Part shown: piece after piece, positions 13,101-24,700 of the stretch | Numbering within the stretch: position 1 is the stretch's first letter | How the letters are laid out: each line of letters begins with the position of its first letter | From: Halichondria panicea | Taxonomy: Eukaryota; Porifera; Demospongiae; Suberitida; Halichondriidae | Length of the DNA: 64,000 nt | Reading direction: 5' to 3' | Assembly: GCF_963675165.1 (NCBI RefSeq) | Contig: NC_087387.1 | Coordinates: forward strand, 3,746,990-3,810,989 | The notes under the pieces: generated by a model | What the model was told of the DNA's origin: nothing | Seen by the model: the letters and a program-made list of their open reading frames with translations, nothing else | Databases searched by the model: none | Position numbers and translations under genes: made by a program

Positions 13101-16100
13101 GACCACAGTCTGTCTCAGCTCGTGGATGGGGAGAGTGTCTCTGTTGTCATTGAGTTGTTCCAAAGAGTGGAGGTACGTACATCAGCTGCTGTACTCACTA
13201 CCGAGTGTTACCACATTTCCCCTTGTTCAGAGCAAGTTGAGTGACCTTGACTCTCGACTGAGCGTGATAGCTGGAGAGGAGAAGTGCCTCCAAGACAAGT
13301 TGGCTGTTCTGCAAGCCAACGCTGACAAACTCAACCCTAAGAACAAGAAAGCCACCACCGAGACCCTGCGGTGAGAATACTCACACACTTTATAGGAGCT
13401 GGCTCAGTTATATTTTTGTATATACAGAACTCTCCACGTTAGCTTAGAAGCTGCCGAGGAGGGAGAGGCCATTTTATTTGTCTCTTACATAGTGACCAAC
13501 GCCTCCTGGTCGTCGTCTTATGATGTCAGAGTTTTCACCAAAGACAAGACCATGAAGGTGAGGTCGATAACACATTACTGTCCAGTGTTCTAAGTACTCG
13601 ATCATTAGAGCCAACTTGCATGCATGCATGCACCTTTACATTGTTGCATACTGTAACTATAGGACAATCATTTACTCATTTGGCTTTAAACAATACTGAG
13701 CCTTGTCAGACCATAATTATACACGTACTTGGCGTTTGAGTTATCACATAATCTCATCCTCATTTCTGTGTCGTGTGCAGGTTCAGTACTACGGTCTCAT
13801 ACAGCAGGTGACTGGTGAGGACTGGGAGAATGCCAAGATCTCACTCTCCACTGCTCAGCCCAGTGTCGGTGGGTCAGCACCTCCTCTCAACACCAAGATC
13901 ATCAGGTTCAAGAGACCAAATCCTAGACGCTACTATGCCCCGTGTAAAAACATTGCAAAGCGCTCCTCATTTGAAATTGAAGCCGAAGCTTCATTTATGG
14001 GAGCAGCATTTTCTGAATCATATGACCCTACAATTGTAAGTTCTATAGAGATTGCTTGCACGCACCGAGGCATGCTTACAAAAATGTAATTCATGTGTGT
14101 TTGCGTGTGTTGAATATCTGGGGTGTGTATTTCTGTAACTGATAAGGATCTTGCGTTATGAACTTTTTAGGGCTATTTTGCTTGCATTGCACGGCCATTG
14201 CAATCTCTTAACACGCCACACAGTTAAACATTTTGTGTGCTAAGCATAATTTATTATTGTTTGTCATGAGCAGGGAGAAGCAGGGTGTCATACAGGGGGA
14301 GGGGAAAGGGGTGATATCCCCCTCTGGGCTCCAATCCCCCCCCCCTAAAATGTGCATTCGGCTTACTTGTATGACTGAGTGTCCATAGCCACCAATGTTA
14401 CATACTAACAGGGTATTCAGTTAACCTTTTTTTTTAGCAAAATGTTCTTAAAAGCATGCCTTATTTCCCCCCTCTACTCAAAATCCTGTATGACACCCTG
14501 AGGAGACATGGTGCTGTTTTAATTAGCAGAGTGTACGTGATCATGACACTGTACTTTCTACTCGTATTGCTAAGTTTAAGTACAATGATTATGTGATAGG
14601 AAGATTCCTATGGTGGTGAAAGTCTACACAATGCTACACTCTCACTGGAGGATGACCTTGCTGCCCCTGGTGGTGGTGGTGGTCAAGAGACGTTTAGGGG
14701 TCTAGGAAAAGGCTCTATTTCACCTCCTCCACCCCCACCGGCATTGGAAGTTGCTACAGCTAAGGTACATATCGAGTTTGTTGTTACTCAATTTGCTCCC
14801 GAGATCAGAATGTGTTTGTAACTATATTTCAATGTAACTTTATATAGTCATATAATATTATATAATAATATTATGCGCAATAGAGTGCGGACAGGTCCAT
14901 ATTCTTCTTGTGTCTCTTTAATTAACAGGTGACTGCTGGATTGTTCAACACCACATACGCCATTCCCAGAGCCACAACCATCCCAGCTGACAACACTGAG
15001 CACAAGGTAGGTGTGCACGAAGATATTTACGAGTTAGCATGCATGTACAGTAGAACCTCCATTATCCGGCCCTCCATTATCCGAAACCTCGATTATCCGG
15101 CTTGGCAGTTTTCTTGTTATCAGATCAGAAAATGGGCGTGTCCCTCAAATGCGCATGCGCATTGCAGCTGTTACCATGGAGACATGCCTGCTTATCTTCT
15201 GCTCATGCGCAGACAACCATGTGGCACTGCTGTTTATCAATAAAGTGGGTGGATCAAGGCGTGGTTTATCTATTCGATTATCCGGCGTATTCACTTATCC
15301 GGCCTGCTTCTGGAACCAAGGTGTCCGGATGATCGAGGTTCTACTGTATTATTTTTGTAGCTTGCTTTTGCACATACTAGCTTGGACAGTATTGTACAAC
15401 ACTGGATTGGTACGTATACTGTACACAGGTGACGATAGCTCTGGTTGACCTGGTCCCTGAGCTGACGTACAGCTCTGTCCCTCGACTCTTCCCTCACTCC
15501 TTCCTGCAAGCCAAGGCCACTAACTCCTCACCCTACACCATCCTGGCTGGACCAGCCAACGTCTTCCTGGACAACAACTTCATCGCTAAGGTGAGTATGT
15601 AAGGTAGAGTTTAAAAGTCAGCGGGTTAGCTACGAGGGAAGAGTTGACCTGATCCCAGGTCATGGCATGATTAGCTTCCTTAAGCCTGAATTGCATGTCA
15701 TGTTGTAGCTTTCGTCACTTTTTGTCCATTAAGAAGTAAGTTCCGATAGTTTTACCAGAGCTTAGAATTTTAGCCCGACATATTTCGCTATAAAATGCAT
15801 ACATGTACATACACTCTCTTGTACAAGTACTTCAAGACGTGACCGTTGCTCAGGGAGGGTATATATAGATGATTGTGCTTGCGTACGCAAAATCATCTAG
15901 AGTAAGTAACCTATCTTCGCCAGACACCTATAATCGGCGGCTATTGCACGAAGCACAAGACAATTTTGCACAAAACTAACTACATGGATCTACAGATGGG
16001 TAAGAAAGTAACAGCTCCCCAAAATTTGGAAAGAATAACTTGCTTGCGGACGGAATGGTGGTCATGAGAAATGAGCTGCCGAATGCATCGATAATCGTCA

Positions 16101-18941
16101 GTGAGACATTTATCTCCGTCTTTGCACGCTTACCAAGCACTGAAACTACCAACACTAAACAATGCTTCTTGGCACAACTCTAACTAGTGAGCACTACTTG
16201 CAGGCAAAGCAGCGTTAGCTGCAGATCGAGCCCCACCCAGCTAGGCATGACGAAAATTTTGCAAAAAATAGTGCTGATTCAGCAATAATTGTGCACATAT
16301 CTNNNNNNNNNNNNNNNNNNNNNNNNNNNNNNNNNNNNNNNNNNNNNNNNNNNNNNNNNNNNNNNNNNNNNNNNNNNNNNNNNNNNNNNNNNNNNNNNNN
16401 NNNNNNNNNNNNNNNNNNNNNNNNNNNNNNNNNNNNNNNNNNNNNNNNNNNNNNNNNNNNNNNNNNNNNNNNNNNNNNNNNNNNNNNNNNNNNNNNNNNN
16501 NNGATCTGCAGCTAACGCTGCTTTGCCCTGCAAGTAGTGCTCACTAGTTAGAGTTGTGCCAAGAAGTATTGTTTAGTGTTGGTAGTTTCAGTGCTTGGTA
16601 AGCGTGCAAAGACGGAGATAAATGTCTCACTGACGATTATCGATGCATTCGGCAGCTCATTTCTCATGACCACCATTCCGTCCGCAAGCAAGTTATTCTT
16701 TCCAAATTTTGGGGAGCTGTTACTTTCTTACCCATCTGTAGATCCATGTAGTTAGTTTTGTGCAAAATTGTCTTGTGCTTCGTGCAATAGCCGCCGATTA
16801 TAGGTGTCTGGCGAAGATAGGTTACTTACTCTATATACCCTCCCTGAACTAAATACTAAATTAAATACTAAATTATTTACATACCATAGTTTTGAGCTAG
16901 TGTGGGCACATCTAAACACATTTTGTTTCTCTCCTCCACAGTCAACGATGAGTGATGTGTCTCCAGGGGAGGAGTTCGTGAGCTCCCTGGGAGCAGACCA
17001 GTCGATCCGCATCACTGTGAGACCAGTGGCCACAGTACACAACACTCGCACTGCTAAGCTGGGAGGGGCAAAGACAAACACCATCACCTACACTCACACT
17101 TCCCTGGTCAAGAACACCAGAAGTGATTATGTTAACATCAAGGTCTCAGAACAAGTGCCTCTCAGCACTGATGACAGAATCAAGGTACAGCAACTGTCTA
17201 GTCAGCTGGTGTTTGCTAGTACTTTCATTCAATGTCATACTGCAACTAGCTAGCAACTGTCAGACTAACATGCAGGCTATTTGCTACGAGTGACCACAGT
17301 GCATGTTGTAAAGAGGTACGACCAACGTCTTCTCTAGTGACTATAGTAGAAATGAAAGCACCGCAGGTGCTGATGCCTCGGTGGAGGTGTCAAACTGAAA
17401 GCTAAAGCTACTACTATTACAGCAATAGATATTATAATTATCGTGATGAACATTTTTGCATAAATTTTGCTGCGTGCAGGCAGAATCCAGAATCACAGAA
17501 AAACTCAAAGAGTGGGTACTGATCGACCATGATTGTTGTTAAAACGATCGATGCCAAAAGTCCAAGTGTAAAATTAATAGCTGCATCAGAAGAGCCTTGC
17601 AGCTCTCTTCTCACTCTTGCAACTACCAATAGCTATAGCGTTCTAGTGCAGAGCTAGCTACTAAGTAGAGTAGCAACACTCCATGGACAAGTTTTCTACG
17701 CACTCTTTTGAAAAGGCTGCAATGACAAGCAAAACTAGGCATAACTCGAGGACAAAGCATTATTTTGCAAATCCACGAATTAAAATCCAAGAAAACATGG
17801 CTAGAAGCCTATAGAAACTCTTACTTGCACTTCATTGATCCTCAAGCAGCTCTATAGCAGTCTACACATGACAGACAGATACACACACACACAAACACAC
17901 TACCGTATACCTCGCTTGCGCATGCGCACCGAGGCATAAAAAATCCAAATTATTGGTTGTTCACTGCTCTTCCTACAACTGTGTTTCCACGCACTGTATT
18001 ATACATGAACAACAACTTTGAGTGTATATAATTGGGGCGAGCGAAGCGAGTCCCTTAGTTAGTCATGCACGTGGTCTGGGTGGTGTATGTATGTCGTGGA
18101 CCGGCAAGGCTGTCATGGACCGGCATACGATATTTGCTTTTGTGACTCGTGATCCTTTACCAATTTCTACGTGAGTCAATATAAACTTTAGCTCGAAAGA
18201 TACAAAACTAGCGATATAAAGGAGGATCCTCAGAAACAGCTAAAAAGAAAGAAAGGAGGCTTGCTAGACCCAGAGAAAGATACAGGGCACACAGGAGCAG
18301 CAGGAAGTGAAGGTAACTGACTCAAAGGGTTCTGCAGGTGTTTGCCTAACATAAATAAATGTTGTGTAGAAAGTGCACAAGCCAGCAGAAAGTGGCCAAA
18401 CATTATTAAATGTTCATTACACTTACAGAGACTCCAGAGGCCACACAGGCATGCTTGAAGCAATACATGCAGGCATAGGTATACAGAGTGAATCCCGACA
18501 TGCCTCTATTCGAACAATCTATACTGTTCAATCCAAGATGCTGTTTATATCTGCAGTCATGCCAATAATGTCCATCTATCAATTACCACTTGGACAATAT
18601 GAATACGCAGGCCATGTCATCAACCTGCCACAAGATATAGTGTCATTTGCACAATATCTTTCAGCAGAGTTGGATGCGTCGCTTGCCCCATGGCGCTTGC
18701 GTCACCCTAGTTATATTTTGATACATAATAGACACTCTTGTTCTCTCTTCAGGTGAGTGTGGTTGACCCTGCTGTGAGGAAGGTGGGTGACAAGTTTACT
18801 CTCCCGTTTGGTCACGTTCAACTCAACAAGTCTCACAATATGGAATGGCATGCAGCCCTGGGGGCCGGCTCAGAGTGTGAGCTCAAGCTGATCTACACTG
18901 TAGAGCACCCGGCACAAGATGGAATCTGGGGTATACTGTAG
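10139..18941 (+). CDS. DUF4140/DUF4139 (mucoidy-inhibitor-like) protein, copy B, complete
   Basis: Complete 12-exon gene, 632 aa, of the F37C4.5/MuiA-like family (N-terminal DUF4140, coiled middle, C-terminal DUF4139); function not established. Exons: 10139-10362, 12555-12666, 12913-13035, 13095-13172, 13231-13370, 13428-13557, 13781-14035, 14600-14764, 14929-15006, 15429-15590, 16942-17184, 18753-18941. Total 1899 bases, in phase throughout. The start is the first ATG of an exon opening with MTGKHQQQQ. Residues about 25-75 (VVVYQDRAEVKR...) are the typical DUF4140 opening. Exons 3-5 give a charged heptad-like region. Exon 8 has a Gly/Pro-rich linker. Exons 9-12 are the near-identical counterpart of copy A. 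The last exon ends early, ...DGIWGIL, because a roughly 35-bp tandem duplication of the 3' coding end (18899-18933 then about 18934-18966) puts TAG in frame. Intron 1 (2.2 kb) and intron 10 (with the assembly gap) are rich in inverted repeats. Confidence 0.92.
11021..11085. repeat. hairpin-forming inverted repeat, intron 1 of copy B
   Basis: Arms GATATACCACACCTATTCGG (extending to GAGGATA) and the complementary TATCCTCCTATTAGGTGTGG(TATATAC) are separated by about 11 bases. About 26-bp arms with a few mismatches. A second hairpin follows at 11281-11331 (GCGTGCAATTAC / GTAATTGCACGC, 7-base loop). They look like foldback elements rather than genes. Confidence 0.6.
14281..14500 (+). mobile_element. 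hAT-like MITE, family 1, copy 1
   Basis: 220-bp non-coding element with perfect terminal inverted repeats CAGGGTGTCATACAG / CTGTATGACACCCTG. Flanking 5-bp sequences AGAAG (left) and AGGAG (right) are a plausible, slightly diverged target duplication. Internal C-run and G-rich block match copies at 41046-41292 (same orientation) and 46727-46929 (opposite). It sits in intron 7 of the complete DUF4139 gene. The CAGGG termini and 5-bp duplication suggest a hAT-type parent; no transposase is present. Confidence 0.85.
15048..15346. mobile_element. pogo/Tigger-like MITE, copy 1
   Basis: Termini CAGTAGAACCTCCATTATCC and the complement (...GATCGAGGTTCTACTG) are bounded by TA on both sides (15046-15047 and 15347-15348), as in Tc1/mariner/pogo insertions. 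Several internal ATTATCCGG blocks. No coding capacity. It lies in intron 9 of the complete DUF4139 gene. A related 196-bp copy lies at 51731-51926. Confidence 0.85.
15851..16846. repeat. long inverted repeat flanking the assembly gap
   Basis: Arms 15851-16227 and 16503-16846 are near-identical reverse complements (about 340 bp; starts CAGGGAGGGTATATA, ends TATACCCTCCCTG). The left arm has an extra block of about 30 bp, itself palindromic (GATGATT...AATCATC, 15869-15898). The centre is 75 bp of unique sequence plus 200 N. This is either a foldback/long-TIR element in intron 10 or an inverted assembly duplicate collapsed at the gap. One end overlaps sequence also found in the paralogue's intron (CTATATACCCTCCCTG at about 1595-1610), so part of the arm is ancestral intron. 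Confidence 0.85.
16303..16502. other. assembly gap (200 N)
   Basis: Exactly 200 unknown bases at the centre of the long inverted repeat. The round number suggests a scaffold gap of arbitrary size. Open frames crossing it are artefacts. Confidence 0.99.
17640..17943 (-). repeat. interspersed repeat family R, copy 1 (minus orientation)
   Basis: Reading the minus strand from 17943, it starts TTATGCCTCGGTGCGC...ATACGGTA, then a TG-rich run, then 'ctataggcttctagccatg', 'ttcgtggatttgcaaa' and 'ctcgagttatg'. The same ordered blocks are at 45718 and 52831 on the plus strand. It is in intron 11 of the complete DUF4139 gene. The far end is not defined. Confidence 0.7.
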
Positions 18942-19381
18942 AGCACCCAACGCAAGATGGAGTCGAAGTAACATACTTTAGTTTGTTGGCTTATAATCTG
19001 GTAGATCGTATTTTACTTTTTTATCTTGAACCACATCATTTTTACCTGTTTTTTTACTATGGAAGTCAGTATATACGTGTTGATAGATCTAGTTACATGT
19101 ATTATATACTGTATAATTAATTATTATTGTTCCAAGAGAGAAGCGAGGCTCTATTAATAATTAGGTCACATTAAGATTTGGGTGCCGGTGCCTAGTGGTA
19201 TATAGTTGCTGCAGACTGTTTGTGCAAATTGAAGTGTAATGATTGCACACACCAGAGCAATTTTTCCAAAGATAGTCGATCATTACCTAGTAGTATTAAA
19301 AAACTTTGGGGGTGTGGTCGTCCGAGATATAAAAAAACTTGTCTTTCTTCGATCTCTACTGAGGTGAGTATTAAGAGGGGG
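18942..19381. other. intergenic / 5' flank of AMN1
   Basis: No gene seen. It contains the remainder of the short 3' duplication of the DUF4139 gene. A frame open upstream of the AMN1 ATG (from about 19220) shows no similarity to known AMN1 N termini and is taken as 5' untranslated or chance sequence. Confidence 0.4.
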
Positions 19382-21569
19382 ATGTCAGTGAGTAGTCTGT
19401 TTGATAATGCTCTTCACACTGTGATGAGGGATTTCCCCCTCCACGAGCACCAGCTGTATGCACTTCCTCGGAGTGTCAAGACCAAACTGATGATGTCTGT
19501 CACAAAGAGAGGCATCTTCTCAGAAAGAAACATGGCTTCTGTAAGAATAATTATTTGTCCTGTAGTAAAGTTGACGAGCCAAGTATATACGTACAGACGT
19601 TCACCCCTCCTGGTGAAGCACAAGCTGATTTATACACATTATTATGATTGTAGGCTTGACAAAACAGTATGTTACCAGGTCTCATCCCAGTATGATGTTT
19701 CTCTGATGTAATTATTGTAGATGCAAGACTATACACTGTGCTAGACTCACTGGCCACTCCTATCATCACTTCTTGAGGATTCAATCCTCAAGAAGTGATG
19801 ATAGGAGTGGCCAGCGAGTCTACAGTGCAGTATAGCATGACGCATTGAATGTCCACACACACACACACAGCTTCTCCATGAAGACATAATTGATGTGGAC
19901 TTGAGTGAATGTGTTGTTAGTGAGAAGATGCTCCATTTCATATCGTTAGTATGTACAAGACTGAGGAAGCTATCCCTTAGCTCCCCACACGGCTGTCGGC
20001 ACAATCTAACATCAAGAGGTGAGTGCAATCATCTAACAATCATTACAGAGCTCTCTGAGGATTTAAGTATAAAGAAAACCTTTCACTTTTTGTTGTTTGT
20101 CGGCTAGGTACTCTGATAGTGACTCTTACGGCTACATTGTACACGTAGGTATTGCTTGAGTAAATCGTTGCAACAAGTAGTTTTGTGATCACTCATTCTG
20201 GTAAATTCATAGTCTTGCTGGTAAATTGAGTGGTGCTCACCAGAGGTTGGCCACGCGTTCCCTTTGTTTCTTTGGCTGCTAGCTGTCTTAGTGTACATGT
20301 AGCGCCAGTTGATTTCTAATGATGGTTTATCTACGAGACTAAGCAGGAGATGCCTCTTCAGAACCCAAAAATGCAGGCTCAGAGATTGAAGTCGAAATCA
20401 AGGCCAACACAGGTTTCTATAAGCCTCGGTGCGCCACGTTTATGACGCATGTTTAACCTCCTTTGGGTGCTCACTTACACAGACAACCCCCCCCCCCACA
20501 CACACACACAGCTTTTTCCAGCCTCTTCACTCGCTGCAATAGACTAACAGTTCTCAACACCCGATGTTGCACACTATTTGATGACTCTGCAGTTTTCACC
20601 CTCACACAAACTAACTCATTCCTCGTTTCACTCTGTCTGTCTGGATGTCACATGATCACTGACCAAAGTTTAGTAGCGATTGCCCACAAGTCCAAATACC
20701 TGAAAGTGCTGGACCTCACCAAGACTAAGGTGTCACATTTGTACAGTGGCTTGACCATGATTATACCTAGTATATCCAGTAATCAAGTAATGGTATTGTA
20801 GTCAAGCCTAGCTTGAGGGCAGGGGGTTTGCGCATGCATGCGCACTAGTATCTAAATGAGTTAGACACTGTTTTGTCGGTGTCCATGTGATTTAGAAGCC
20901 CCCAGCCACTTTGTAGTACCTTTGCTATGCTCAGGATACTAAATCAGTGCCTTTGGGCTTCTAAATCCCATACACACCTCCAAAACAGTGTCTGCCTATT
21001 TATTCTCCTGGTAGCTGTGACGTACCTACATGTACTGGGGCTTGGGCTGTAATTTAATTATTGACCGTACTTGCCACGATACTGAATGATGTGCTTTGTG
21101 CTCCATTCAGATTACGAGTGATGGTCTAAGAGCCATCAGTTCGGGGGTCTGTGGAAAAGTGCTTAAGGTAAACCTGCACATTTTAATGTAGACTAGTTCA
21201 CAGTTGTTGTAATTATATAAATCCATTGAATTGAGTCTCAGCATCTTATCTATGCATGCCAACAGTGCTGGCTTGCCCAGGACTCTAGCAGTTAGTACTA
21301 TACATGTACTTATGTTACTTAATTCTTTTTTCTCTCCTCTAATATGAGAGGGTAGCAGTTGTTACAATTGTTGTTCCCACATGCATGCACAGGAGCTAAA
21401 CATAAGCCATTGTCTCAACGTGACTGATGACGGTGTGCAGTGTCTGGTGCAGCACTGTCCCAGACTCACTATCCTGGTAACACACTCGTGTCCACAGCTC
21501 ACTCACAAGTCTAGAGACACTCTCAGTACACTGGGACTCAAGCAGCTAACATGGACTGTGTATCTCTAG
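19382..21569 (+). CDS. AMN1: AMN1 homologue (leucine-rich repeat protein)
   Basis: Five exons, 19382-19540, 19871-20018, 20512-20729, 21111-21167 and 21393-21569, give 252 aa, close to the vertebrate AMN1 length. Yeast AMN1 antagonises the mitotic exit network; the animal protein is a cysteine-containing LRR protein of the F-box/LRR type without an F-box and is poorly characterised. The N-terminal segment MSVSSLFDNALHTVM...LPRSVKTKLM matches the family's opening helix. Then come LRRs: VDLSECVVS, LVSLCLSGCHMITDQSL, LKVLDLTKTKVS, LNISHCLNVTDDGVQCL and ILVTHSCPQLT. The end LKQLTWTVYL corresponds to the diagnostic AMN1 C terminus. Start chosen at 19382 because upstream codons do not match the family. 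It converges on POFUT2, with stop codons about 200 bp apart. Intron 1 contains a near-perfect 40-bp palindrome and intron 3 a MITE. Confidence 0.93.
19742..19822. repeat. near-perfect 40-bp palindrome with 1-nt spacer
   Basis: Left arm 19742-19781 (starting TAGACTCACTGGCCACTCCT) and right arm 19783-19822 are complementary at 39 of 40 positions, with one base between. In AMN1 intron 1. Such a structure would fold into a cruciform or hairpin transcript. Probably a foldback insertion; no flanking duplication evident. Confidence 0.9.
20863..20993. mobile_element. 131-bp MITE in AMN1 intron 3
   Basis: Terminal inverted repeats of about 39 bp, starting AGACACTGTTTTG and ending CAAAACAGTGTCT, with inner TTTAGAAGCCC / GGGCTTCTAAA. 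No coding capacity. A degenerate relative lies at about 3611-3714. Confidence 0.8.
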
Positions 21570-21770
21570 CAAAGCAATTCATCATCTATATATAGAGACA
21601 TTGTACTGATAGTTCTCATTTATGCACTGTGTCATTATAATTATTCCTTCAGTATGATAATTATTAGGAGTGAGTTTATGAAATTGATGTGAAGATGCAA
21701 ATTATAGGCTCAACTCCCTATAAATTCAATACAGACACAAAGCTACACGTATACAAAATGATCATAATTA

Positions 21771-24700
21771 TTACAACTCATCGTCCCTATGAGTCAATGT
21801 TCCATGAGACAACACTGACGGATGTATGGCCCACACAGTGGGTCTATCACAGTGGGGATCATGACTTCCACAGAACTGGTTAAATGTGCTCTCAGTGGAG
21901 AAGCCCATCAACTGACGATCCTCCCGAATACGAAATGAGAAGGTTGATTCAGACGTACCTGTATGTGTGGGGGAGAACATGACAGAATGAGTGACGCACA
22001 CTGTACTTCTATTCAGATTTAAATGTATCGATTCTACTGTGTGATCAATAAAATTATTTATTAATTAACTCACTGTATAGCGCGAAATTTTTAAGGCACT
22101 TATATTTCGTGGATTGGCCTCTAAAAGCATTTCGTTGCACAATTTTTCACGGAATGCCACGCTTATAAATCTTTGCATGACAAAATTAAAAAACAATTTT
22201 CGTGGACTTAATTTTCTTGTAGGATTGCTAACCCAAGAAATCCGGCAGTCAAGGGCCGGTACATTTTAGTGTCACTGTGTGTAGATAATACTGAGTTCAG
22301 TAAGCACATGACCATGCACTCACCAACAAAATATGTGGCACGTGCAGCAATCCACTGGTCAATAATGGCCACTCCCCCATCTCCAAACTTCCGCAGCTCA
22401 CTGTGGGATGGCTGATACCACACCAGGTTTCTCACGAGACCTCCCAGCAGCTCTTTTTCTGTGTGTGTATACCAGATTGATCTCAACACTGTTGCCAGTT
22501 TTGAGTGCTAAATACACTGATCGAGCTACATGTGTGAACACTACCACGCATAAACTAGTACTCTTAATGAGTGATAATTATATTTTGCAGTAAAATTAAG
22601 TGACTGGCCTCAGTAAGTAAGCAATTGGTACACTAATTAGTTCTAAACTGCAAGTTATAGCTATTATGTCATGCGTCGAGTCTCTCACCTTCTGGAGTAG
22701 CATCAGAGGAGAGAAAGACGCGTTCCAGATTTTGCTCATTCTTGAGTTTGTTGATCTGTCTGGCTGCATCCTCCAGTGAAGGCACTTTGTCTGAGTGAGT
22801 CAGTAGCGAGGTTTGTCAGTCTCATTAAAGCTTATAGGTAAGAGCGATCTAAGTATTAAACTTATGTGTTAAAAAACGGAGGAAATCTATTACCAAGTTC
22901 TATTGGCCAATTAAAGTATTGAAAGCTTACTATCTCACAATAGTCGACTCAAACTTAACTTAGGGAAAATAAAAGAATCAAGCTAGTGCAGTGCTTCCGA
23001 TACTGAGAAGGGTCCTCACCTGGTCGTGCATAGATATAGTCTCCTCTCCTGAGATGCACAGACAAGTACCCTCCACCACCATCCTTAGGGGACACACGTC
23101 CATTCCCTAGGCCGGGGTCATAGTTCAGTTGCGTTCTCATGAACTGGTTACCCTTCTCTCTTAGGCGCTGGGCGTACACCATACTGGAGCGAGCCTGTAG
23201 GAGTTAGATCTAAAAAGTGAAACGTCCTAATACTATTTTAATCGTACATGTACCGAATAGCGGGAAATTTTCGCTATTTGGCTTCAGAGGCCTCAGCAGA
23301 AATTTTGGGGGTTCTAATATACGCGGTTCAATGCCAGGAAACCACCAATAGCTTTGCATGTAAAATACCAGTTGCATGGGAGTTTTAATTTTCATGTTAC
23401 TTCTCTGCCCTCGAAAACGCAAAATTTGCACCACACAAAAATTTCCCTCTATATGGTATAGGGGCCTAACTACATGTGAGTGAAGATTATTACCGAAAGA
23501 GTGTCTACTCACAGCCCAGTATTCTGATCCTCCAAACTCAGAGTGCATCACTGTCTCCATTCTCTCCAACATCACTGACCTGTACGAATACAGCGTGTAT
23601 TGCATAATAATTATTGCGATGAGGAGTACTGTAGAGAGATAAATTTTCGCGGGGTAATATTTTCGCTCTTTGGCTCCAGAACCCTCAGCAGAAATTTTCC
23701 TAATATTTGCGTTTTAATGCCAGGAAACCACACACACCAATAGATTTGCATGTGAAATACCGGTGCGTGAGAGTTTTAATGCTTGCGTTAGCTGCGCTGC
23801 CCTCGAAAAATGCGAAAATTTCCCGCTATATGGTGCGATAAAATAATGCATTATAAGCAAACAAGAAACAAGTCTAACATAACACCTAGTACATGTAACA
23901 TTACTGCATACGCTTTATTTTCGAGGAGCTAAAATTCTGGAATCAGTGTTTACTTCCTAAAGGCCTCTCTACTGTAGCCTTGGGATGTCTTATCCTTGAA
24001 AACTAATGATATCCGCGAAATATTACATGTAGCTCCGTATTACAAGTCAAGCATTTGCAAGTAGATAGATTTAAACTGATGGTTTATTGAGAGTGTTTGT
24101 TTTGTAGGGTGCTTTTTTTTCACTCAACCATTCATTATCACTTACACGTGTGTATGTTTGTTTCATAGTCAACTGAACCAGAATCATTATTAAACACCTA
24201 CCTCACAGTTGCTACCTGGTGTTGCAGTAGTGGCAGCAGTGTCCTAGTGAACCCCAGCACACTGACACAGCTAAAGGTTGTCATAGTAACCTGTGTACCG
24301 AACACATTCCCTTTCCAGTCTCCCTTGGTGGTCTGTCGGTAGTGGGGGGTATCAATGCAGGGACGCTCCTCACTCATCTCCCTGAAGCCACCCTCACCCC
24401 AACCCTCGGCAAAACCTTGCAAATGGATAACCTACATGAATACCGTATTACTAGAATGTTTTTCGAGCATCAAACATAGTGAACTTTGCGAGGGTTTATC
24501 AATTCGCAACAATAAAAAAATCGCAAAACCTGAATTAGTACTAGTAAATACACACGATCCTTGCCAGAACGCAATAGTTAGATCGCAAAGGGTCAATTTT
24601 TCTGCTGATTTGGCTCATTCGCAAAGGTTTTTCATCCGCTAGTAATACGGTAGTTAGGAAAACTTGCAATCAAGGTGGGGCTATTTCCTATATTTCCTAT

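Noticed and set aside
15291-15509. Minus-strand open frame over exon 10 of the complete DUF4139 gene
   Set aside because: It is antisense to a well-supported exon and half of it lies in a pogo-like MITE.
16279-16537. Open frames spanning the run of N
   Set aside because: Unknown bases cannot be translated; the frames are artefacts of the assembly gap.
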